NCBI GenBank assembly: GCA_900554395.1
Contig: USHB01000083.1
Span: 1-6,776, forward strand
Source: an uncultured Phascolarctobacterium sp.
GTDB lineage: Bacteria > Bacillota > Negativicutes > Acidaminococcales > Acidaminococcaceae
Direction of reading: 5' to 3'
DNA length: 6,776 nucleotides
Shown here: positions 1 through 5,147 of the stretch, in pieces
How positions within the stretch are numbered: position 1 is the first letter of the stretch
How the letters are laid out: every line of letters starts with the position of its first letter
Position numbers and translations under genes: made by a program
The notes under the pieces: generated by a model
What the model saw: the letters and a program-made list of their open reading frames with translations, nothing else
Told to the model about the DNA's origin: nothing
Database searches by the model: none

Positions 1-1
1 T

Positions 2-1012
2 ATTGTCCCAAATTTTTCCACAGGCTATGTTTGCGGGCAGAATCTGGAACTGACGCTGCCGTATTTGTATTGGGACGACAGCGGCGTTTTGGTACAGGTG
101 AACAGCTTGGAGGAAATTCCTTTTGCCAAACAGCAGGCAGGGGAGGATATCGGCATGGAAGCAAAGCTGAACGACAAGAGCACTTTCGGCAATGCGACAA
201 CAGTCTATGATGCAAGCGGAGCGGAAGTGGAAAACAACAGTTATGTCCGCGGAAAAATCACTCTGAAAAATGCCTATGATCCCCTTAGCGGAAACTGTAC
301 GCCGAAGTTTGACATGCAGTTTTACACGGCGAGCAATGCGGTAAGCATTCCGGAAAATGCTGCGGCAACACTGGAAATGAAATTTTCCTATGACGGGCTG
401 TATGATTCCGGCAATACGCAGATCGGCAACGGGTGGTCAACCGATGAACTGGACACCAGCACCAAAATCCAGCGTACGGTTACATTTGTCAACTCCAACT
501 TGGAGTGGAGCACGAAAATTAAAAGCGTTCCTACTGTGCAGCTGGACGAAGCGAGTACAGATAAAGACAATGCTGTCATGTGGCAGAAGTATAACTACAT
601 GGTGTACGAAGTCACAGTGCAGAATGATTCAGAAGAACTGGACAGCACCATTGACAACTACCTGATTACATTGCAGGCACAGTACAATGCGGACAAGATG
701 CGGAGCGTTCTGGACGAAGATCTTCTCTGCTGGGAAAAGGAAAATCCGGACGGCGAAATTTACAACGATTATTTTTATGGCTTGTTTAAAGAAAGTTATA
801 AACAAAATCCTCAGTATCAGCGTGATGGCGGAGACTGGATTAACTGGCAGGTTCCCGGTACGGATTTGCACGTTCCGTTTTTACAGGCTGGTTTTGGGGA
901 CGGCACTTACCCGGTTTATTGGGGATACGATGAAAATGGCGCAGTTTGCCAGCTTATAATTCAGTTTATTGATATAGAACGCGATTACAGTGATGAAGAT
1001 GAGGAGGAATGA
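2..1012 (+). CDS. 3' part of an uncharacterised beta-rich protein with a DUF4241-like C-terminal domain
   Basis: The reading frame is open from base 2 to the TGA at 1010-1012 and gives 336 residues; the true start lies left of the window. A TTG at 65 is in frame, but open frame continues above it and no ribosome site precedes it, so it is an internal Leu. The first two thirds are rich in Thr, Asn, Tyr and alternating hydrophobics (for example YVRGKITLKNAYDPLSG, LEMKFSYDGLYDSG), which suggests beta-sandwich folds of the kind seen in bacterial surface proteins. The last third contains DWINWQVPGTDLHVPF followed by GFGDGTYPVYWGYDENG and QLIIQFIDI. This resembles the end of DUF4241 proteins, recognised from memory and not by a search. 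The protein ends in an acidic tail (YSDEDEEE). It overlaps the next possible start and shares a transcript with the four genes downstream. GC is about 49% over 121-420, higher than in the third gene. No function is established. Confidence 0.75.
   Translation: MVPNFSTGYVCGQNLELTLPYLYWDDSGVLVQVNSLEEIPFAKQQAGEDIGMEAKLNDKSTFGNATTVYDASGAEVENNSYVRGKITLKNAYDPLSGNCTPKFDMQFYTASNAVSIPENAAATLEMKFSYDGLYDSGNTQIGNGWSTDELDTSTKIQRTVTFVNSNLEWSTKIKSVPTVQLDEASTDKDNAVMWQKYNYMVYEVTVQNDSEELDSTIDNYLITLQAQYNADKMRSVLDEDLLCWEKENPDGEIYNDYFYGLFKESYKQNPQYQRDGGDWINWQVPGTDLHVPFLQAGFGDGTYPVYWGYDENGAVCQLIIQFIDIERDYSDEDEEE
1002..1007 (+). promoter_or_regulatory. ribosome binding site that decides the DUF4261 gene start
   Basis: A perfect AGGAGG lies inside the end of the preceding gene. 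It is 7 nt before the ATG at 1015 but only 1 nt before the in-frame ATG at 1009. The 1009 ATG forms an ATGA overlap with the upstream stop, but its spacing is too short for normal initiation, so 1015 is preferred. Confidence 0.75.
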
Positions 1013-1014
1013 TT

Positions 1015-2094
1015 ATGAATATGAAACAAATGGAGGCAGCAAAACAAGCTATGGCAGAGTGGCTGGCTCATCCGCAGGAACTTGGGCATGAACCTGCTGT
1101 AATTGAATGTGCAGGCACGTTTGAACTGCACGATATGTTATATTATCTGTTTAAATATCAGCCTGAAGCTAGCGGAGATTGGCTGCTTGGCGTATGCGGC
1201 GGTTATGAAAATGACGGGCTTGAACACTGCGGGCATGTATTCAGTGAAATGGAAGCCTATGAAGAAGAAACTGCCGTTGAAAAAGCTACGGCAATGGTAG
1301 AGATGGTACGTAATTACTGGATGGAACAGGCAAAGCAGATTGAAGAACGTAAAAACAGGGCAGGCAGTTTTGCAGGCTTTGTGCTGATGGCAGAAGCCAA
1401 ATGGAATAAGGAACAGCTCATTAATGATTTAAAAACAGAATGGGGAATTGAAGCTGTTGAGGATAGCGAGGATAAAAGAGAGGATTCGTTGGTATTTGAT
1501 GTCGGCAATATGATTGCTGCCATAAGTTTAATGCCGGCGCCGATACCCAATGGAGAAGCAGAAGCCAATGCCGCAAATAACTATATGTGGCCGGAAGCAG
1601 TAGACATAGCCAAAGCACATAAAGCGCATATTATGGTGGCAATTATCGGCAAAGAAGAAAATTTACTGGAACGCGGCAAACTGTTTACCAAAATTTTAGC
1701 CTGCTGCTGTGCTCAGCCCGGTGCTTTAGGTGTATATACCAGCGGCGTAGTGTTTGCACCATGGTTTTATGCAAAATTTGCCAACATAATGAAAGAAGGC
1801 GAACTGCCGGTTTATAACTGGATTTGGATTGGCCTGTACCGCAGCGAAAAAGGAATTTGCGGATACACCTACGGTATGGTGGAATTTGGCAAAGATGAAA
1901 TGGAAGTTTTGGATGCCGATGCAGACCCTAACGATTTACGCGATTTTATTTACAGCCTTGCAGGTTATGTACTTGCATATGATGTAACCCTTAAAGACGG
2001 AGAAACAATAGGTTTCAGCGCCGAAGACAAACACGCAATAACTTATAGTGAAGGCGTTTCCTTGCCGGGCATGACTCTTAAAATTGAATATTAA
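1015..2094 (+). CDS. DUF4261-family two-domain protein
   Basis: A 359-residue soluble protein without signal peptide or membrane helix. Residues 1-110 form one region containing LHDMLYYLFKYQP and a GDWLLGVCGGYENDGLEHCGHVF block (residues 54-76), followed by a charged helix (about 97-116). A second region starts near residue 119 with GFVLMAEAKWNKEQLINDLKTEW. It continues with SLMPAPIPNGEAE (171-183) and NNYMWPEA (188-195), and ends in the segment GLYRSEKGICGYTYGM...YVLAYDVTLKDGETIGFS, which matches my memory of DUF4261. The C231-C232 and later APWFYAK (248-254) section is also typical of these proteins. The function of DUF4261 is unknown; such proteins occur beside other small acidic proteins in accessory clusters. 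It follows the DUF4241-like gene directly and precedes the DUF5713-like gene by 19 nt, so co-transcription is likely. Confidence 0.8.
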   Translation: MNMKQMEAAKQAMAEWLAHPQELGHEPAVIECAGTFELHDMLYYLFKYQPEASGDWLLGVCGGYENDGLEHCGHVFSEMEAYEEETAVEKATAMVEMVRNYWMEQAKQIEERKNRAGSFAGFVLMAEAKWNKEQLINDLKTEWGIEAVEDSEDKREDSLVFDVGNMIAAISLMPAPIPNGEAEANAANNYMWPEAVDIAKAHKAHIMVAIIGKEENLLERGKLFTKILACCCAQPGALGVYTSGVVFAPWFYAKFANIMKEGELPVYNWIWIGLYRSEKGICGYTYGMVEFGKDEMEVLDADADPNDLRDFIYSLAGYVLAYDVTLKDGETIGFSAEDKHAITYSEGVSLPGMTLKIEY

Positions 2095-2099
2095 TTTAT

Positions 2100-2104
2100 A
2101 AAGG
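2100..2104 (+). promoter_or_regulatory. ribosome binding site for the DUF5713-like gene
   Basis: AAAGG lies 9 nt before the ATG at 2114. The in-frame ATG at 2105 directly abuts this site and cannot use it, so 2114 is taken as the start. Confidence 0.65.
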
Positions 2105-2113
2105 ATGGTTGCC

Positions 2114-2428
2114 ATGAAAAAATTTGACCCCAATTATGTTCTTTTGGAAGAAATGTATAATGATGAATATTATCCGGATTTTTTAGTTGATAAAATACAA
2201 AAAGTAATTGAATTACTGGAAAGCGGAGAAACGGATGTTGAAATTGTACAGGAAAAACTTGATGAAATAACATGCGCTATCAATGATTTGCAAGATGAAT
2301 TTGATGCTAATGACAGCGAAATTGAAACTGTCGCCAGAGATTGCATTGGTGAAACAGTATACTATGTTTTAAAATGGTTTGATATTCCTATTGATGAAGA
2401 AGAAGCTATCCGCGAACGCGATTGGTGA
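2114..2428 (+). CDS. small acidic DUF5713-like protein
   Basis: A 104-residue, strongly acidic, mostly helical protein. The N-terminal block YVLLEEMYNDEYYPDFLVDKI (from residue 8) resembles DUF5713 proteins as I remember them; this was not checked by search. A helical middle (QEKLDEITCAINDLQDEFDA) and a C-terminal DCIGETVYYVLKWF segment follow, ending in an acidic tail. There is no signal peptide or membrane span. GC over the gene is about 32%, against roughly 46-49% in the two genes before it, the sharpest composition change in the window. Its stop at 2426-2428 overlaps the ribosome site of the next gene. Function is unknown. It may act with its neighbours, but that rests on gene order alone. 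Confidence 0.8.
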   Translation: MKKFDPNYVLLEEMYNDEYYPDFLVDKIQKVIELLESGETDVEIVQEKLDEITCAINDLQDEFDANDSEIETVARDCIGETVYYVLKWFDIPIDEEEAIRERDW

Positions 2429-2434
2429 AAGGGG
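2428..2434 (+). promoter_or_regulatory. ribosome binding site overlapping the preceding stop codon
   Basis: AAAGGGG begins on the last base of the upstream TGA and lies 8 nt before the ATG at 2443. This rules out the in-frame TTG at 2422 and suggests translational coupling between the two small genes. Confidence 0.65.
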
Positions 2435-2442
2435 CTGTTTTT

Positions 2443-2853
2443 ATGAGTTATGATTTAATGGTTTTTGAAATAACAAAAGCACCCAAAACAAAAAAAGATT
2501 TTATGGATTTGTATGATAAGCAGGCTGAATGGGCGGAAGAACATGATTATGAAACTGTGGGCGTAACATCTGCCGCTTTGCAAAACTGGTTTATGGAAAT
2601 GAAAGATACTTTTCCGCCAATGAATGGGGAGTTTGCGCCGGATGAAGAAGCTATTGAAAATGATGAAAATTTAGAAGAGCATTTAACTGATTACAGCATT
2701 GGCTATAATGTTATTTATGCTGCTTTTAGCTGGTCGCTCGCTGATGAAGCATACGAAAAAGTACGCAGCCTTGCGCAAAAGCATGGCGTTGGCTTTTTTG
2801 ATGCCAGCGGCGATGGAGATATTATATTGCCGGAGGGCACGATGATTGAATAA
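2443..2853 (+). CDS. conserved small protein of the 'MSYDLMVF' family
   Basis: A 136-residue soluble acidic protein. It opens with MSYDLMVFEITKAP and carries, in order, FMDLYDKQAEW (20-30), VTSAALQNWFMEM (41-53), TFPPMNGEFAPDEE (56-69), LTDYSIGYNVIYAAFSWSLADEAY (81-104) and KHGVGFFDASGDGDIILP (113-130). This motif order matches a widespread bacterial family I recognise from its opening and its FPPMNG, DYSIG.VIYAAF.WS and HGVGFFD blocks. I cannot give a confirmed family name or function. No catalytic motif is evident. The gene is 14 nt behind the DUF5713-like gene and 22 nt ahead of the Cys-rich gene, so it is the fourth member of the operon. Confidence 0.82.
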   Translation: MSYDLMVFEITKAPKTKKDFMDLYDKQAEWAEEHDYETVGVTSAALQNWFMEMKDTFPPMNGEFAPDEEAIENDENLEEHLTDYSIGYNVIYAAFSWSLADEAYEKVRSLAQKHGVGFFDASGDGDIILPEGTMIE

Positions 2854-2861
2854 TTTACAGG

Positions 2862-2867
2862 AAAGGA
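2862..2867 (+). promoter_or_regulatory. ribosome binding site for the Cys-rich gene
   Basis: AAAGGA lies 8 nt before the ATG at 2876. It rejects the in-frame ATG at 2867, which overlaps the site, and the TTG at 2846. Confidence 0.65.
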
Positions 2868-2875
2868 TGATAAAA

Positions 2876-3229
2876 ATGACCAAAGAATTAAAAACTTATA
2901 TGATTGAAAAGGTAACGGCTTTAATGGAAGCCACAACCTGTTGCGCGGAGGCAAAAGCCGTTTGCCGCGAGTGGCTTGATGCTGCCGGCACTGATAAAGA
3001 AGCGGAAGCTACTAAAAAACTGATGGCAGAAGTTGAAGCAGATATTATGCCAATAGATACTTTAATTGTCTTTGCAGGAAGTGAAACAGGCGCAAAAGTT
3101 TTCGGCGCAGAAATGGCAAAAAACGTAAAAAACCATGCCGAAGAAATTAAGGGTAAAGGTGCTTTATATTGCGATTGCCCTGCCTGTGCAGCCTGTGAAG
3201 CAATTATCGCCAAAAAAGCAGAATTATAA
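2876..3229 (+). CDS. small Cys-rich protein with C-terminal CDCPACxxC motif
   Basis: A 117-residue, probably cytosolic, helical protein. Seven cysteines are placed in two groups: C22-C23 and C30 near the N terminus (TTCCAEAKAVC), and C99, C101, C104 and C107 in CDCPACAAC at the C terminus. Between them lie REWLDAAGTDKEAEATKKLMAEVEADIMPIDTLIVFAGSE-type segments and FGAEMAKNVKNHAEEIK. The paired clusters suggest a metal site or redox-active thiols; this is inference. Close relatives in anaerobic Bacillota are, in my memory, often labelled 'molecular chaperone Hsp90'. The protein is far too short for Hsp90 and shows none of the GHKL ATPase motifs, so that label should not be used. It is last in the operon and is followed by a long hairpin. 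It may only share the transcript and not the role of the genes ahead of it. Confidence 0.82.
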   Translation: MTKELKTYMIEKVTALMEATTCCAEAKAVCREWLDAAGTDKEAEATKKLMAEVEADIMPIDTLIVFAGSETGAKVFGAEMAKNVKNHAEEIKGKGALYCDCPACAACEAIIAKKAEL

Positions 3230-3247
3230 TTTAATATAATGAAAATT

Positions 3248-3287
3248 AACAACACTCCGAAGCTGATTCAGCTTTTGGAGTGTTGTT
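3248..3287 (+). terminator. hairpin terminator after the five-gene operon
   Basis: The outer stem AACAACACTCC pairs perfectly with GGAGTGTTGTT (3277-3287). Inside it, AAGCTG pairs with CAGCTT around a 3-nt ATT loop, with a small G/TT bulge between the stems. It begins 18 nt after the stop of the Cys-rich gene. The downstream tail is only moderately T-rich (GTATATTC), so efficiency is uncertain. Confidence 0.75.
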
Positions 3288-3308
3288 GTATATTCTATGA
3301 TATTTTGA

Positions 3309-3321
3309 CGTAAAATTTACG
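3309..3321. promoter_or_regulatory. palindrome CGTAAA-A-TTTACG, possible operator
   Basis: A 6+1+6 perfect inverted repeat lies 150 nt upstream of the exported repeat protein gene. A TTGACG at 3305-3310 overlaps it and resembles a -35 element, but the matching -10 near 3328-3333 (TAAATA) is poor. It could be a regulator site for an upstream promoter. In DNA this AT-rich a chance match is possible. Confidence 0.3.
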
Positions 3322-3360
3322 GAAAAATAAATATTAAAGAATTTATCCTGATGTAATTGT

Positions 3361-3371
3361 GTTAATTTAAC
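3361..3371. repeat. short inverted repeat GTTAA-T-TTAAC
   Basis: A 5+1+5 inverted repeat, followed by a further GTTAAT at 3375-3380, lies just upstream of the likely promoter at 3400-3429. The same GTTAA/TTAAC words recur ahead of the permease gene (6623-6655). This may be a shared operator motif or just AT-rich background. Confidence 0.25.
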
Positions 3372-3399
3372 GAAGTTAATGTAAAATTTTGGTTAGATA

Positions 3400-3429
3400 T
3401 TGCTTTGAAGTATTTTGTTTTTGTATAAT
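3400..3429 (+). promoter_or_regulatory. sigma-A-type promoter of the exported repeat protein
   Basis: TTGCTT (3400-3405), an 18-nt spacer and a perfect TATAAT (3424-3429). Transcription would begin near 3436, about 35 nt before the ATG. It lies between the hairpin of the previous operon and the gene, consistent with independent transcription. Confidence 0.65.
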
Positions 3430-3470
3430 TAAATTAAGATAGTAACGCAGTTAAGAAAGGGTGACGGATA

Positions 3471-3932
3471 ATGTTAAAAAAGGTTTTAATGACAGCATTA
3501 TTAACAGCTATGCCGTTTTATGCAGCAGCTGCAGAAAATAATTTTATGGAAAAAGATGCAATGTCTTTTGAACAGTATTCCGGAACAACCGTATCTGAAA
3601 AAATAAATTATGGTGTTGTAAGCGATATTTTGCGTGCTGCCGGTGGTAAAGACAGCCCGTTTGACCATGACAGAGGGCGCGGCAATGACGACAAATGGCG
3701 CCATGATAATGGACGCCGCGGACATGACCGTGATGACCGTTGGGATAGAGATGACCGCCGCTGGCGTGACAGACATGATGATGACAGGTGGGACGACGAC
3801 CGCTACGAAGATGAAGACGATGACAGATGGGATGATGACCGTTACGAACATGAAGATGACGACCGTTGGGACGATGACCGTTATGAACATGAAGATGATG
3901 ACCCATGGGATGACGACCGCTACGAAGATTAA
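3471..3932 (+). CDS. exported Asp/Arg/Trp-rich protein with 13-residue tandem repeats
   Basis: A 153-residue protein. Residues 1-21 form a typical Sec signal peptide: MLKK, a hydrophobic core, then AAAA before ENN, with likely cleavage around residue 20-21. There is no lipobox Cys, no sortase motif and no cysteine at all. Residues 22-60 are an ordinary segment (SFEQYSGTTVSEKINYGVVSDILRAAGG). From residue 61 on, 39 of 93 residues are Asp, mixed with Arg, His, Trp and Tyr. The C terminus is four head-to-tail copies of DDDRWDDDRYE(H/D)E, the last one residue short and carrying Pro for Arg. Asp runs suggest binding of Ca2+ or other cations, and the Arg-aromatic alternation suggests a disordered, sticky polyampholyte; both are inference. 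GAAAGG lies 10 nt before the ATG, supporting this start. The gene is monocistronic, with its own promoter and terminator. No known family is recognised. Confidence 0.8.
   Translation: MLKKVLMTALLTAMPFYAAAAENNFMEKDAMSFEQYSGTTVSEKINYGVVSDILRAAGGKDSPFDHDRGRGNDDKWRHDNGRRGHDRDDRWDRDDRRWRDRHDDDRWDDDRYEDEDDDRWDDDRYEHEDDDRWDDDRYEHEDDDPWDDDRYED
3777..3929 (+). repeat. four in-frame 39-bp tandem repeats
   Basis: Units lie at 3777-3815, 3816-3854, 3855-3893 and 3894-3929 (the last 36 bp before the stop). Neighbouring units differ mostly at synonymous sites. Units 1 and 2 have five synonymous codon changes and one amino-acid change; units 2 and 3 have five synonymous changes and none in the protein; units 3 and 4 have five synonymous and two changed residues. 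The array is old and kept at the protein level, not a recent DNA duplication. Confidence 0.9.
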
Positions 3933-3953
3933 TTAAATATTTTATAAATAAAA

Positions 3954-3984
3954 AATCCTGCCCGGCAGTTTGCTGAGCAGGATT
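3954..3984. terminator. bidirectional terminator between convergent genes
   Basis: AATCCTGC (3954-3961) pairs with GCAGGATT (3977-3984), with an inner CAG/CTG pairing and a TTTG loop. On the + strand the stem is followed by AATTTTTAT. On the - strand it is followed by a run of six T then ATTT (complement of 3946-3955). It can therefore end both the repeat-protein transcript and the permease-kinase transcript, and lies 17 nt past the kinase stop. Confidence 0.85.
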
Positions 3985-4001
3985 AATTTTTATATCCGGT
4001 T

Positions 4002-5132
4002 TTAACGCAGATGTTTTAAAAAGTACATTATGTTGTCAACCGTAAGGCGTAAATCATCTTTGGCGCGCAGTTTAAGCTGTTCGTAGGGAAGCGCAACACG
4101 GTTAATGCTGAAAATGCCGGTTACGCCTTCATCATACGCTTTTTGAATATCATTTCCAATATCGCCGACTACTGCGATAAGCGGAACTGCTGATTGTTTG
4201 GCGCGGCGTGCTACACCTATAACAACTTTGCCTCGCAGTGACTGGGTATCTATTTTGCCTTCGCCGGAAATAATAAGGTCAGCGCCTTGCAGAAGATTAT
4301 TAAAATGCACTGTATCAAGCACTGTTTCGATACCTGGCTGCAAAGTGCTGTTAAAAAATGCTGCCATGCCGCCGCCCATGCCGCCTGCTGCGCCGCTGCC
4401 GGGAAGCTCCAGTACATCTTTGTTAAGGTCGCGCCTTATGATTTCAGCCATATGCCGCAAACCATTATCCAGCATTTTAATGCAATTTTCGTCAGCGCCT
4501 TTTTGCGGGCCAAACACTGCGGAAGCGCCATGAGGTCCGCAAAGCGGGTTATCAATGTCGCACATGGTAATTACAGGTACATCACGCAGCAATGGGTCAA
4601 GCCCTGTAATATCAATAGCGGCAATATCTTTTAAGGTTTCACCGACAGGTACAAAACTTTCACGGCTGCTGTTAATAAAACGCACGCCAAGCGCAGCAGC
4701 AGCACCGCAGCCGCCTTCATTGGTGGCACTTCCGCCAAGGCCGATAATAAGTTTTTTGCATTTATTGTGCAGGGCATCTTTAATAAGCTGCCCAACGCCG
4801 TAAGTTGTGGTCTTTTCAGCGTGTTTGTTATCGCCTACAAGCGGAAGCCCGGCAGCGGCGGCCATTTCGATTACAGCCGTTCCGTCCGGTAAAATGCCGT
4901 AAAAAGAATCAATTTCCTGTCCGTACGGATTTTGTGCTTTAACGGTTACTTTTTCACCGCCAAGCGCTTCTAAAAAAGCGTCAACGCTGCCTTCGCCGCC
5001 GTCGGCAACCGGTATGCTGACAACTTCTGCTTCCGGATAGTGGTTACGGATAGCATCTGCCATAATGGAGCAGATTTCCGCTGATGACATTGTGCCTTTA
5101 AAAGAATCTGGAATTAAAAGAATTTTATGCAT
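4002..5132 (-). CDS. glxK: glycerate 2-kinase (type-1 glycerate kinase)
   Basis: A 376-residue cytosolic enzyme that phosphorylates D-glycerate with ATP; members of this GarK/GlxK family yield 2-phosphoglycerate, which enters lower glycolysis. The diagnostic blocks are all present: PDSFKG (8-13), PVADGGEG (41-48), GLGGSATNEGG (131-141), DNPLCGPHGA (194-203), VFGPQKGA (206-213), the glycine-rich GSGAAGGMGGG (245-255) and ISGEGKIDTQSLRGK (288-302). Length is normal for the family and nothing is broken. The ATG at 5132-5130 is preceded by AGGAG (complement of 5142-5146) at 9 nt. It begins 15 nt after the permease stop, so the two form an operon. Assignment to this family is firm. Physiological substrate and the symbol (glxK versus garK) are by similarity only. 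Confidence 0.95.
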   Translation of the reverse strand: MHKILLIPDSFKGTMSSAEICSIMADAIRNHYPEAEVVSIPVADGGEGSVDAFLEALGGEKVTVKAQNPYGQEIDSFYGILPDGTAVIEMAAAAGLPLVGDNKHAEKTTTYGVGQLIKDALHNKCKKLIIGLGGSATNEGGCGAAAALGVRFINSSRESFVPVGETLKDIAAIDITGLDPLLRDVPVITMCDIDNPLCGPHGASAVFGPQKGADENCIKMLDNGLRHMAEIIRRDLNKDVLELPGSGAAGGMGGGMAAFFNSTLQPGIETVLDTVHFNNLLQGADLIISGEGKIDTQSLRGKVVIGVARRAKQSAVPLIAVVGDIGNDIQKAYDEGVTGIFSINRVALPYEQLKLRAKDDLRLTVDNIMYFLKHLR

Positions 5133-5147
5133 GATAATTTGCTCCTA

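Noticed and set aside
65..67. TTG as start of the first gene
   Set aside because: The frame is open upstream to base 2 with protein-like sequence, and no ribosome site precedes it; the gene is cut by the window edge.
1009..1011. ATG overlapping the upstream stop as start of the DUF4261 gene
   Set aside because: Only 1 nt separates it from AGGAGG; the ATG at 1015 has ideal spacing.
2876..3229. Hsp90 chaperone
   Set aside because: Far too short and lacks the GHKL ATPase motifs.
3544..3906. His-rich antisense frame opposite the repeat gene
   Set aside because: It is the shadow of the GAT/GAC-rich + strand repeats, which read ATC/GTC on the other strand; no ribosome site or promoter.
3777..3929. 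CRISPR array
   Set aside because: The 39-bp units are directly adjacent with no spacers, stay in frame and encode a conserved peptide.
4198..4803. Several + strand frames opposite glycerate kinase
   Set aside because: All are shadows of a complete, motif-rich kinase gene on the - strand.
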